A stretch of 9,758 nt of DNA from Oxalobacter sp. (GCA_012512465.1 JAAZED010000399.1:1-9758), one strand, 5' to 3'. Shown: positions 1 through 7,088, counted from the stretch's first letter. The notes: generated from the sequence alone by a model not told the origin. Numbers and translations: made by a program.

Positions 1-626
1 CAGGGTATACACCCACCTGGTCCGGGAAAACCACGGCATGGGGCGGGGTGGCGTCTTTCCTGATTGCCCCCGTGGTGGGGGTGCTTTCCCGGCGCGTTGA
101 TCCCCGCAAGCTGGTGTTTCTTGGCGTGACCTGGATGGCCATCATTGCGTTTTCACGCTCCTTTTACAATACGGATGTCAGCTACTGGTGGATTGTTGTC
201 CCGATCATGATGCTGGGGCTGGGAATGCCTTTCTTCTTTGTCCCGCTGACCGGGCTGGCACTGGCAAGCGTGGATGAAAATGAGACGGCGTCAGCTGCAG
301 GTCTTATGAGCTTTGTGCGGACCCTGGCAGGCGCTATCGCTACCTCAATTGTCACAACGAAATGGGAAGACAAGGCCAATTACCTGCATGCGGAACTGTC
401 CGGGCTGCTGGACCCTGCCGGGGAATATTTTCGCCAGCTCACCGAATCGGGCATGTCACATGAAATGGGGCGGGAAATGCTGAATAACATGGTCACCACG
501 CAGAGTATCATGCTCGCAACCAACGAGATTATGATGACGATCAGCGTACTGATGCTCATTGCAGCTTTTGCTGTGTGTCTCGTGCCTCGCCCCGGATCAG
601 GCATCGGTACGAGTCCCGGTCACTGA
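1..626 (+). CDS. DHA2-family MFS drug-efflux transporter, C-terminal part (5' truncated)
   Basis: This is the C-terminal part of a 14-helix, proton-driven MFS exporter of the EmrB/QacA (DHA2) type, located in the inner membrane. The frame is open from the window edge (first full codon at base 3, reading GYTPTWSGKTTAW) to TGA at 624-626, so the GTG at 48 is not the real start. Visible signs are the GYTPTWSG stretch before a membrane helix, then the cytoplasmic loop SRRVDPRKL, typical of DHA2 proteins. Further on, ASVDENETASAAGLMSFVRT corresponds to the family's 'G.ASGL.NF.R' segment. About five hydrophobic segments are present, matching helices 10-14, with a hydrophilic loop (about KWEDKANYLHAELSGLL) before the last one. 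It ends 253 bp before the next gene and is probably a separate transcription unit. The substrate cannot be inferred; an EmrA-like partner, if any, lies outside the window. Confidence 0.88.
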   Translation, partial: GYTPTWSGKTTAWGGVASFLIAPVVGVLSRRVDPRKLVFLGVTWMAIIAFSRSFYNTDVSYWWIVVPIMMLGLGMPFFFVPLTGLALASVDENETASAAGLMSFVRTLAGAIATSIVTTKWEDKANYLHAELSGLLDPAGEYFRQLTESGMSHEMGREMLNNMVTTQSIMLATNEIMMTISVLMLIAAFAVCLVPRPGSGIGTSPGH

Positions 627-639
627 TAACACTTTCACC

Positions 640-649
640 GGAAATTTCC
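640..649. repeat. 10-bp perfect palindrome GGAAATTTCC
   Basis: GGAAATTTCC reads the same on both strands and ends one base before the inverted repeat at 651-673. It lies just upstream of the predicted -35 region, where an activator or repressor could bind. A 10-bp AT-centred palindrome can arise by chance, so a regulatory role is only a possibility. Confidence 0.3.
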
Positions 650-650
650 T

Positions 651-673
651 TTGACAAGCAAAATACTTGTCAA
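651..673. promoter_or_regulatory. Inverted repeat TTGACAAG-N7-CTTGTCAA overlapping the -35 box (candidate operator)
   Basis: The two 8-base arms (651-658 and 666-673) are perfect reverse complements separated by CAAAATA. The right arm contains TTGTCA (667-672), the best -35 match for the TATAAT at 691-696, so a protein bound here would compete with RNA polymerase. The dyad is seen directly; a role as operator is inferred. No regulator gene lies in the window, and the arms do not match a Fur, NikR or FNR site that I can recall. Confidence 0.55.
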
Positions 674-696
674 ATAAATATTTTTGACTTTATAAT
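667..696 (+). promoter_or_regulatory. Sigma-70-type promoter TTGTCA-N18-TATAAT for the metal-uptake operon
   Basis: The -35 candidate TTGTCA (five of six consensus bases) is followed after 18 bp by a perfect -10 TATAAT (691-696). The start point would fall near 703-706, giving an untranslated leader of about 175 nt before the DUF364 gene at 880. The flanking sequence is AT-rich, unlike the GC-richer genes around it. A weaker alternative pairs TTGACA at 651-656 with poor -10 matches near 674-680. The promoter is embedded in two dyads, which suggests tight regulation. Confidence 0.65.
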
Positions 697-728
697 AGCG
701 CTATTCCGTTTTGGAATAGCGCTATTAT
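692..728. promoter_or_regulatory. Perfect 16-bp inverted repeat made of two AATAGCGCTATT palindromes (candidate tandem operator)
   Basis: ATAATAGCGCTATTCC (692-707) and GGAATAGCGCTATTAT (713-728) are exact reverse complements around a 5-base centre, GTTTT. Each arm also contains the self-palindrome AATAGCGCTATT (694-705 and 715-726). The centres of the two palindromes are 21 bp apart, two helical turns, so two dimers could bind the same DNA face. The element covers the end of the -10 box and the expected start point, the usual place for a repressor operator. It is not a convincing terminator because no T-run follows on either strand. Confidence 0.6.
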
Positions 729-730
729 CC

Positions 731-879
731 GTGTAAAGCATTGCTTTTATACCACAGGATCATTTCGCGCTCATCCTGATTTTCGGGATTAATCATAAAA
801 AATGGTATGACATCGCTCTCCTGGCATGCAGCAGGGCGGGTAGGGGGAGTTTTGTTTTCATTTTTGGCTGGCGAAGGTT
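731..879 (+). promoter_or_regulatory. 5' leader of the operon with possible three-helix fold (function unknown)
   Basis: This is non-coding sequence between the operator and the first gene. ATACCA (749-754) can pair with TGGTAT (803-808). Inside that, CAGGAT (755-760) pairs with ATCCTG (773-778), and TGATT (777-781) can pair with AATCA (791-795), overlapping the second helix by two bases. The outer and first inner helices stack directly. This resembles a small junction such as a regulatory leader, but the helices are only 5-6 bp and no known riboswitch consensus (cobalamin, Moco, NiCo) is recognisable. The purine run AGGGGGAG at 842-849 lies about 30 bases before the start codon, too far to act as its ribosome-binding site. 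Confidence 0.3.
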
Positions 880-1623
880 ATGGCAATCCGGATTTACGAA
901 AATATTGTGGATGAAGCGCTGGCGCAATGCCGCGATGATGTCGTAAAAGATTGCGCTGTCGGTGAGAAAACGCTTGCGGTGGAAAGCGGGAGTGGTATGG
1001 GCATTTCCATGCTTTACGCGCGCTCCGGCTACAGCCGGCAATGGGCGCATGACCTGGAAAATGAAATCCGTGGCATGGATATCGGGGTACTTGCCCGGCG
1101 ATATCTGGAAAACGACCCGGTATATGCTTCCCTGGCACTGGCTGCCATTAATTCGATACTGGTTGGCAACGGAAACACCCCTGCGCCGGACTATCACGAT
1201 GTGATTCCCACAAAGGCGCGGTTGGGTCTGGTGGGCTGGTTTTCTCCCATTGTGCATTACGCGAGAGACCACGGCGTTGACCTGACGATTTTCGAACTGC
1301 GTGATCTTCCCGGCACCTTCCGGCCGGAGGAAGCCCCAAAACGGATGCCCTTGTGTGACATCGTTATTTTTACGGGCTCGGCTTTTTCCAACCGGAGCAT
1401 CCATCATTATCTGCCCCATATCGATCCTGATGCGGCGGCTTATATCCTCGGGCCAAGCACCCCCCTGGCAGACTGCCTGGGACGTTTTCATCTCGGCAGC
1501 AGCAGGGTGCTGGACAAGCGCCGGGTTTTTGATGCGGTCAGGGAGGGTTTCAGCTGTGGTGACATCCGCCTGTGGCTTCAGAAAACCGGACGCACAGCAG
1601 TAAAGGACAGGATGACCCCATGA
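880..1623 (+). CDS. DUF4213/DUF364 protein (putative heavy-metal-chelation domain)
   Basis: This 247-residue cytoplasmic protein has no signal peptide or membrane segment. Residues about 5-95 look like the DUF4213 enolase-N-terminal-like domain (CAVGEKTLAVESGSGMGIS, then the SLALAAINSIL helix). Residues about 113-235 match the DUF364 Rossmann-like domain: LGLVGWFSPIV (115-125), DIVIFTGSAFSN (160-171) and the hallmark GPSTPL (191-196). Family knowledge: a structure of a Desulfitobacterium DUF364 protein led to the suggestion of heavy-metal chelation, but no reaction is established. The gene opens the operon and its TGA overlaps the next ATG by 4 bp (ATGA). The start at 880 has GAAGG only two bases upstream; the frame is closed by TAG at 841-843 and contains no upstream ATG, so 880 is the best choice. 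A role in binding or processing the imported metal is inferred. Confidence 0.85.
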   Translation: MAIRIYENIVDEALAQCRDDVVKDCAVGEKTLAVESGSGMGISMLYARSGYSRQWAHDLENEIRGMDIGVLARRYLENDPVYASLALAAINSILVGNGNTPAPDYHDVIPTKARLGLVGWFSPIVHYARDHGVDLTIFELRDLPGTFRPEEAPKRMPLCDIVIFTGSAFSNRSIHHYLPHIDPDAAAYILGPSTPLADCLGRFHLGSSRVLDKRRVFDAVREGFSCGDIRLWLQKTGRTAVKDRMTP

Positions 1624-2174
1624 TTATTGTTGTAACCGGTCCCCGCGGGGCCGGAAAGAGCCTTGTGCTCGAAAAAGTGGCTGAATCACTTCGCTCCCGG
1701 GCCATAAGCCTGGGCGGGGTGATCAGCCGTGGCCTTGTCGAGGACGGAAAACGTCTGGGATATGAGCTGGTCTGCCCGGCAGACAACCGTGTGCTTCCTC
1801 TGGCAAATGCAGCCAAAAGAGCAGACAACATGCCCGGTGACAACCGGGTGAACTATGGAGCCTATGACTTTTGCGCAGAGGCGCTCCGGATCGGTAACCA
1901 GGCTGTCTTTGATGGCATGGGCCGTGATTGTCTCTTTGTGGACGAGATCGGCCGCTGGGAACTGGAAGGCGGCGGCTGGAGCAGGTATCTCGGTATGTTG
2001 AGAGAAAGGCAGGGACCCGCTTTACTCGCTATACGGCAGGACATGGCCCTGGCGGTGGCAGAAAGGTGGTCGTTGACTATCGCACGGATTTTTGATGTGC
2101 ATTCACTCGGCATACCGGCAGTTATAGACGGCGTACTCAGAGAACTAAAAAAAACATTGACGAGAGAGAGATGA
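1620..2174 (+). CDS. THEP1-like P-loop NTPase (NTPase_1/DUF2478-type)
   Basis: This is a 184-residue soluble nucleotide hydrolase. The P-loop GPRGAGKS is at residues 7-14, and LGGVISRGLVEDGKRLGYEL (31-50) corresponds to the family's 'GGf.t.evr..GkR.Gfe' segment. The Walker B element is LFVDEIGRWELEGGGW (105-120), matching the DEIG.(M/L)EL signature of NTPase_1. Family members hydrolyse NTPs in vitro with unknown cellular roles; related DUF2478 proteins occur near molybdenum-transport genes. The ATG at 1620 is chosen because it starts directly at the P-loop strand and overlaps the preceding stop (ATGA); the in-frame GTG at 1572 would add 16 residues without homology. Its own stop overlaps the receptor start the same way. 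It is distinct from the importer's ABC ATPase, so its energy use is probably in cargo handling or signalling (inference). Confidence 0.82.
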   Translation: MIIVVTGPRGAGKSLVLEKVAESLRSRAISLGGVISRGLVEDGKRLGYELVCPADNRVLPLANAAKRADNMPGDNRVNYGAYDFCAEALRIGNQAVFDGMGRDCLFVDEIGRWELEGGGWSRYLGMLRERQGPALLAIRQDMALAVAERWSLTIARIFDVHSLGIPAVIDGVLRELKKTLTRER

Positions 2175-4237
2175 AGGATTTCTTGAAAACAAGCAAAGGC
2201 AAATACTTACGTAAACCCCTGTTTGTGGCACCGCTTTTACTCATTTGCGCTTCCCCGCTTCTGGCAGGTGAGCCGGCTGATGAAGTGCCCGATGTCCAAC
2301 TGGAAGGCCTGACGGTCACTGACAGGAAAGATACCACGACGTATCTCACCCCGACGGATTTTGAACGAAAGACCGCCAACACCCTGTGGGAAGGTGTCAA
2401 GGGGGTTCCCGGTGTCTTTCAGGGCGAGAGTGCCGGACGCGGCGAAAACACCATCACCATCCGCGGTTCCAGCCGTTACCAGGTGGGTATGTATGTGGAT
2501 GATATTCCGGTTGCCACCGCTTACCGCAATGAGTGGAACGCGGATAATACCCTGCTTTTTGACCTGGAGTCGGTAGAGATATCGAAGGGTTTTTCTTCTC
2601 CGCTGTTAAGCAGTAACAACGGGCTGGCCGGCACCATTAACCTGCGCACGGCCAAACCGGTCAAGGAGCTGGATTTCAAGGCGAAGTACATGAACTATTT
2701 TGACAACCAGGCCAATGACCAGGGACGCATGATGGGTTTCAGCCTGGGAACGCGCCAGGAACTGTTTTATGCCAAGATCAGCGCGGTTGAAAACCGCCGG
2801 GATCATTACCGGCTTTCCAGCGATTTTGACGGCGGGCGCTTCCAGGGCAAAGGTAAGCGTGTCGGTTCAGATTATCGCAACCGCAGCATGAATGCGATGG
2901 TGGGTCTCACACCGACCAAAGACATTGATGTGATGTTCGGGTATACGGTACAGCGTTTTGAAAGAGGGCAGCCCATCAATGCCGCCAAGGATGCACCGAA
3001 TCTGGGCAGCGGGGGCAGCCAGACCCGCACCTGGCGCTGGCCGATTTATGACACGGACCGGTATTACATGAATGCCGACTGGAATATCAATGAAAAGGCG
3101 CACGTCAAGTTCATTGCCTACTACGACAAGCACCAGGACAAGACATACGACTACAAGGACAAGGATTTTACGGTCAGGAATATCGAGGGTGACCAGCACT
3201 ATGACCAGCATACTGCCGGTGCACAGGTGAAATTTGACTATACCTTCAACGACAGCAACAAGCTGGCAACTTCGGTGGGCTATCGGGAGCTGTCGCACAA
3301 GGGGTATCGCTGGACCAGTGCCGGCAGCAAGTACCTGAGTGACGATATCAAGGAAAACTACTGGGATGTGGGCGCGGAATATGAATGGAAACCGATCCAG
3401 CCGCTGACGCTGGTGCTGGGCGGCAGCTACACCTGGATGGACCCGGACAGGTCTAACACCTATGCGGCGAACGGAACCAAAAGCCGCATGGACACCGGTG
3501 GTCTTTCCGAAGATCTCTTTACCTGGCAGCTTGGTGCTTTTTATGACGTGACCAAAAACGATCAGGTATTTGCCACCGTGGCAAGAAAGTCGCGCATCGG
3601 CACCATGCGCGAACGCTTCATGGGATACCGGAACAATGCATCCATGCCTACGAGTGCCGACCTGAAGCCGGAAAAAGCGATGCACTATGAGCTGGGCTAT
3701 CGCGGTGTGGTCATGGAAAAACTCAAGCTCAACACCAGCGTGTTTTTCAGCGATTCCAAGGACCTCATTATCTCGACGCAGGATGCCGGAAAAAACACCT
3801 ATTTCATCAATGCTGACGAGACAGAGGTCTGGGGCGGTGAACTGGGGGCGGAACTCCTCCTTAACCGCTACCTGAGTGCGGGCGTAACCTACAGTTACAT
3901 GCACTGGGATACGAAGAAGAGTACCAGTGTGCAGTACCTCACCTTTACGCCGAAGCACAGTGGTTCAGCCTATCTGGTGATTTCTCCGATGAAGGATGTG
4001 TCCATCATCCCGGAACTGTATTTCACGGACAAGTTTTACTCAAGCAGCTCACGGTCGGACAGCAATGCAAGAACGCCGGGATTTACCACCATGAATCTGA
4101 AGGCCATGTATGAGTTCAAAGATAACTACACGGTTGAAGTGGGTGTCCAGAATCTTTTTGACAAGAACTATTACTATTCATACGGGTATTACCAGCCCGG
4201 CATGACATTGTTTGCCGGACTGACAGTCAAGTATTAG
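2171..4237 (+). CDS. TonB-dependent outer-membrane receptor
   Basis: A 688-residue gated beta-barrel that imports a scarce ligand across the outer membrane using TonB energy. The signal peptide spans residues 1-32 (cleavage after SPLLA). The TonB box is probably LEGLTVT (44-50). The plug follows (about 55-165), with the diagnostic NTITIRGSSRYQVGMYVDDI (93-112), LESVEISKG (132-140) and GLAGTINLRT (151-160). The rest is barrel, including ATVARKSRIGTMRERF and LKPEKAMHYELGYRG, ending with VQNLFDKNYY and LFAGLTVKY, whose terminal aromatic residue suits Bam-mediated assembly. Length is normal for a receptor without an N-terminal signalling domain, so it probably does not control a sigma/anti-sigma pair. 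A predicted loop at residues 319-347 is rich in Asp, Lys and Tyr with three His. The start overlaps the NTPase stop (ATGA). The ligand is unknown; the operon context favours a metal complex. Confidence 0.93.
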   Translation: MKDFLKTSKGKYLRKPLFVAPLLLICASPLLAGEPADEVPDVQLEGLTVTDRKDTTTYLTPTDFERKTANTLWEGVKGVPGVFQGESAGRGENTITIRGSSRYQVGMYVDDIPVATAYRNEWNADNTLLFDLESVEISKGFSSPLLSSNNGLAGTINLRTAKPVKELDFKAKYMNYFDNQANDQGRMMGFSLGTRQELFYAKISAVENRRDHYRLSSDFDGGRFQGKGKRVGSDYRNRSMNAMVGLTPTKDIDVMFGYTVQRFERGQPINAAKDAPNLGSGGSQTRTWRWPIYDTDRYYMNADWNINEKAHVKFIAYYDKHQDKTYDYKDKDFTVRNIEGDQHYDQHTAGAQVKFDYTFNDSNKLATSVGYRELSHKGYRWTSAGSKYLSDDIKENYWDVGAEYEWKPIQPLTLVLGGSYTWMDPDRSNTYAANGTKSRMDTGGLSEDLFTWQLGAFYDVTKNDQVFATVARKSRIGTMRERFMGYRNNASMPTSADLKPEKAMHYELGYRGVVMEKLKLNTSVFFSDSKDLIISTQDAGKNTYFINADETEVWGGELGAELLLNRYLSAGVTYSYMHWDTKKSTSVQYLTFTPKHSGSAYLVISPMKDVSIIPELYFTDKFYSSSSRSDSNARTPGFTTMNLKAMYEFKDNYTVEVGVQNLFDKNYYYSYGYYQPGMTLFAGLTVKY

Positions 4238-4254
4238 CAGAGGTGTCACCGCAA

Positions 4255-4290
4255 AGCCCCATAAACCGCAATAAAACGGTTCATGGGGCT
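4255..4290 (+). repeat. Intercistronic hairpin between receptor and binding-protein genes
   Basis: AGCCCCAT (4255-4262) pairs with ATGGGGCT (4283-4290). After one A/C mismatch, AACCG (4264-4268) pairs with CGGTT (4277-4281) around the loop CAATAAAA. No T-run follows, so it is not a standard intrinsic terminator. In this position it could stabilise the upstream receptor mRNA, mark a processing site, or cause partial termination so that the receptor is made in excess over the inner-membrane parts. The fold is read directly; its role is inferred. Confidence 0.6.
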
Positions 4291-4303
4291 GCGCTGTATC
4301 TGT

Positions 4304-4312
4304 AAAGGAAAG
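4304..4312 (+). promoter_or_regulatory. Ribosome-binding site AAAGGAAAG that decides the binding-protein start
   Basis: This purine-rich stretch lies 9 bases before ATG 4322. The alternative in-frame ATG at 4283 sits inside the right arm of the hairpin, has no Shine-Dalgarno sequence, and would put 13 extra, charged residues ahead of a normal signal peptide. Confidence 0.6.
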
Positions 4313-4321
4313 AAACAGGAA

Positions 4322-5299
4322 ATGAAAAGGGTTATTCTCGCCGTGATGTTGTGCTTTATGAGCATCACGGCTCATGCCGAAGAAAAGCTGCCCCGCATAT
4401 ACGGGGCGACCTTTCCCTCCAGTTTTGCGCTGTATGTCTTCAATCCGGACCTCCTGGCGGGGTGGAATGGCATTTTGCGGGATTATGAAAAGAAATATAT
4501 CCCGGAAAAATACCAGAAGCTGCCGGTGCTGGGGGGCTGGTATGGCAAGGGCATGATTCCGGATCGGGAAATCCTGCTGAAGACTCATCTGGATATGGCA
4601 TTTCTCTTGAGTGGTGACCGTGCCCGGGGGGACGCCATCATTACATCACTCAGGCAGCTGAATATCCCGCTGGTGGTGATGCCCAATGTCACGCTGGAGG
4701 ACAATATCAGCATGTTTCGCAACCTGGGCAAAACCTTCAATATGCCTGATCGGGGCAACGCCCTGGGCGGCTATGGGGAAGATGCCCTGAAAAAGGTTGG
4801 CGGAATGCTGAAAAATCTACCTGAAAAAAAGCGGGTGCGTGTCTATATGGCGCAGGATGTGGATGGCCTGACAACCACCTGCGATGGCTCCACCCGCTCA
4901 AAGGCGATCCGGCTGGCAGGGGGGAGCAATGTGCACCAGTGCCCGCACGAGATGCGTGAATCCATCATGAAGATCTCCTTTGAGCAGATCATGAATTACG
5001 ATCCGGACGTTATCATCATCAATCACCCGACATTTCAGGCGCGCTTTTCAGCAGACAGCCGGTGGAAGGTGCTGCGGGCGGTGCGGGAGGGCAGGGTATA
5101 TTTTGTGCCGTATGAGCCTTTCAGCTGGCTGGACAGGCCGGCGTCTTTCATGCGCTTTATCGGCATTCAGTGGCTGGCCGTCAAGCTGCACCCGGATTTA
5201 TGCCCGATTGACCTGCCGGAGGAGACAGACCGTTTTCTCCGGCTTTTCTTCCGTCTGGATTTGTCCGGGGAACAGATAAAAACTATCCTGAAGCAATGA
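4322..5299 (+). CDS. Periplasmic metal or metal-complex binding protein of an ABC importer (class III, MolA/FecB-like)
   Basis: A 325-residue periplasmic protein with a clear signal peptide (MKRVILAVMLCFMSITAHA, cleavage after residue 19). The mature part fits a Peripla_BP_2 (TroA/FecB-like) fold: an early VFNPDLLAGWN strand-loop (39-49), a long central helix (about 150-166), then VYMAQDVDGLTTTCDGSTRS (174-193) and AIRLAGGSNV (195-204). The C-terminal lobe has the YDPDVIIINH strand (226-235) and PFSWLDRPASFMRFIGIQWL (266-285). That pattern is common in binding proteins feeding FecCD-type permeases for iron complexes, nickel, cobalt or molybdate (H. influenzae MolA is a relative by class). Cys187, Cys207 and Cys294 with His205 and His209 near the presumed cleft are possible ligands or a disulfide. 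No lipobox is seen, so it should be soluble. Its TGA overlaps the permease ATG. The substrate is not determinable from the sequence alone. Confidence 0.88.
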   Translation: MKRVILAVMLCFMSITAHAEEKLPRIYGATFPSSFALYVFNPDLLAGWNGILRDYEKKYIPEKYQKLPVLGGWYGKGMIPDREILLKTHLDMAFLLSGDRARGDAIITSLRQLNIPLVVMPNVTLEDNISMFRNLGKTFNMPDRGNALGGYGEDALKKVGGMLKNLPEKKRVRVYMAQDVDGLTTTCDGSTRSKAIRLAGGSNVHQCPHEMRESIMKISFEQIMNYDPDVIIINHPTFQARFSADSRWKVLRAVREGRVYFVPYEPFSWLDRPASFMRFIGIQWLAVKLHPDLCPIDLPEETDRFLRLFFRLDLSGEQIKTILKQ

Positions 5300-6306
5300 G
5301 ACGATTGACCCTGCCGCTTCTTTTTTTCCTGATGGCGCTGACAGCGCTGACCGTCCTTTTCATCGGGCGTTTCAGTGAGCTGACACCTGCCCATGCGGTG
5401 GAATTGTTTTATGCGCTTGTGCGAGGGGAATCCCTGACTGCCCTGCAGGAAAACCAGTATATTGCGCTCATCTATGTCCGGCTGCCGCGGATCGCCGCTG
5501 CCCTGCTGGTGGGAGCTGCCCTGGCGATTTCGGGTGGAGCCTACCAGTCCATGTTCATGAACCCGCTGGTTTCTCCCGGTATTTTAGGGGTATTGGCAGG
5601 GGCTTCTTTCGGTGCCGGTATCGGGATGGTGTTTTTTCACGATTCCTGGATGGCCACCCAGATCCTGGCCTTTCTTTTTGCCTGCGTCGCGGTCGGATTT
5701 GCGCTTTTCTTTTCGGCTTTTTTTCGCTGGCGGTCGATTTTGATCCTCCTGCTGGGCGGTATTATCAGCGCCTCCTTTTTTACTTCGCTTACCGCCCTCA
5801 TGAAATTTCTGGCGGGCCCGGAAAAGCAACTGCCGGAGCTTACTTACTGGCTGATGGGCTCGTTTGCCCGTGTGGAAGCCCATACCATTTTATGGGTCGG
5901 CATTCCCATGCTGCTGTTGACCGGGTACCTGTGTACACAGGGCAAGGTCACGAATGTGCTCAGCATGGGAGATGAGGAAGCCCTCTCGATGGGCGTTGCC
6001 GTCAGGGCGGCAAGGCTGCGTATTATCCTGTGTGCGACATTGCTGAGTGCCTTTACCGTTGTGCTGGTGGGCATTGTTGGCTGGGTGGGGCTGGTGATTC
6101 CCCACATCATGCGTTTTCTGACCGGGCCGGACAACCGTATACTGCTTCCAGCCTCTGCCATGGCCGGGGCAATATTCCTGCTGGTTACCGACAGCATTGC
6201 CCGGACGGTATTTACTGCTGAATTACCCATCGGGGTCTATACCTCACTGGTCAGCCTGCCGGTGTTTGCCGTGTCGCTTTACATGAACCGCAGGAGCTGG
6301 CAATGA
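5296..6306 (+). CDS. FecCD/BtuC-family ABC transporter permease
   Basis: This 336-residue inner-membrane protein has about ten hydrophobic helices and forms a homodimer as the translocation channel of a type II (BtuCD-like) importer. Visible family marks are VRLPRIAAALLVGAALAISG (61-80), the NPLVSPGILGVLAGASFGA segment (89-107), GDEEALSMGV (225-234), which is the likely coupling helix contacting the ATPase, and VGIVGWVGLVIPHIMRFLTG (258-277). Length is normal for the family (about 330). Siderophore, heme, cobalamin and metal importers all use this permease class, so it narrows the substrate only to metal-related molecules. The start codon overlaps the binding-protein stop and its stop overlaps the ATPase start, both as ATGA, pointing to coupled translation and fixed stoichiometry. 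Confidence 0.93.
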   Translation: MRRLTLPLLFFLMALTALTVLFIGRFSELTPAHAVELFYALVRGESLTALQENQYIALIYVRLPRIAAALLVGAALAISGGAYQSMFMNPLVSPGILGVLAGASFGAGIGMVFFHDSWMATQILAFLFACVAVGFALFFSAFFRWRSILILLLGGIISASFFTSLTALMKFLAGPEKQLPELTYWLMGSFARVEAHTILWVGIPMLLLTGYLCTQGKVTNVLSMGDEEALSMGVAVRAARLRIILCATLLSAFTVVLVGIVGWVGLVIPHIMRFLTGPDNRILLPASAMAGAIFLLVTDSIARTVFTAELPIGVYTSLVSLPVFAVSLYMNRRSWQ

Positions 6307-7088
6307 TCGAGATAAGTAATCTGTCATTTTCCTATGGGAAAAACACACCGGCGCTGGAGGATATCTCGCTGTCGGTCAAACCGGGGGAGATCGTGAATAT
6401 CCTGGGGCCCAATGGCAGCGGGAAATCCACCCTGCTGAAAATCATACTGGGGCTTTTGCCGGTAAAAACAGGCCGTGTGTGTATTGACGGAAAAGACATT
6501 GCCCTTATGCGCCATGCCGAGCTGGCCCGGATGCTCAGTTATGTGCCCCAGCAGCATCACGGGATTTTCAACTACAGCGTGCTGGATATGGTGCTGATGT
6601 CGCGAGTTTCAGGCGCTTCCTGGTTTAAGTACGCCCAAAGCGATTATGACGCCGCCCATGATGCGCTGAAAAAAGTCCGTATCGAAAAATTTGCGCAGCG
6701 TTCATACCTGGAACTTTCCGGGGGCGAGCGCCAGCTGGTACTGATTGCCAGGGCACTGGCGCAGGGCGGAACGTATTTCATCATGGATGAGCCGGTTACC
6801 GGGCTGGACTATGGCAACCAGTTTTATCTGCTGGAAACCATCCAGTCATTATCAGCCGCCAGCACGAAGGAAAAGGGTATGGCATTCATGCTGACAACGC
6901 ATCACCCGGAGCATGCGCTGTTTCTCGGCGGGCGCGCCATCCTGATGAATGAAGGACGCATTATTGCAGACGGCCCTGTCGGGGAAATCGTCACGCCTTC
7001 TGAAATTTCCTCACTGTATGGCTTGAAGCCTTCGCTTTTACAACAAATTATCACTACTTACGGAAAATACGATGGAATGGCTGGCTGA
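6303..7088 (+). CDS. ABC transporter ATP-binding protein of the FecE/BtuD type
   Basis: A 261-residue nucleotide-binding subunit that powers the permease encoded just before it. All expected motifs are intact: A-loop Tyr11, Walker A GPNGSGKS (35-42), Q-loop VPQQ (81-84), signature LSGGERQ (138-144), Walker B YFIMDEP (158-164), D-loop GLD (167-169) and the switch His200 in LTTHH. The length and the [23 protein letters not shown] region are typical of the iron-complex/cobalamin class. The extra C-terminal tail (about 235-261) is moderately conserved in this class. The last 17 bp overlap the start of exbB, so the energizer genes are locked directly to the ABC genes. Confidence 0.95.
   Translation: MIEISNLSFSYGKNTPALEDISLSVKPGEIVNILGPNGSGKSTLLKIILGLLPVKTGRVCIDGKDIALMRHAELARMLSYVPQQHHGIFNYSVLDMVLMSRVSGASWFKYAQSDYDAAHDALKKVRIEKFAQRSYLELSGGERQLVLIARALAQGGTYFIMDEPVTGLDYGNQFYLLETIQSLSAASTKEKGMAFMLTTHHPEHALFLGGRAILMNEGRIIADGPVGEIVTPSEISSLYGLKPSLLQQIITTYGKYDGMAG

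Noticed and set aside
692..728. 16-bp inverted repeat as a terminator for the MFS gene
   Set aside because: No T-run follows on either strand and the element overlaps a good promoter, so an operator is the better reading.
805..810. NikR half-site GTATGA
   Set aside because: No TCATAC partner at the required 16-bp spacing; the partner sequence that exists is ATACCA upstream, which fits RNA pairing rather than a NikR box.
627..879. Fur box, expected for an iron-type uptake operon
   Set aside because: No reasonable match to GATAATGATAATCATTATC is seen around the promoter.
793..1491. Minus-strand open frame opposite the DUF364 gene
   Set aside because: No recognisable domains, and the + strand frame carries clear DUF4213/DUF364 motifs.
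2867..3958. Long open frame on the minus strand inside the receptor gene
   Set aside because: Its translation is a Val/Ile/His-rich sequence with no family features, fully opposite a well-supported receptor; it is a by-product of codon use.
4283..4321. Upstream ATG as start of the binding protein
   Set aside because: It lies inside the hairpin stem, lacks a ribosome-binding site and would bury the signal peptide behind 13 extra residues.
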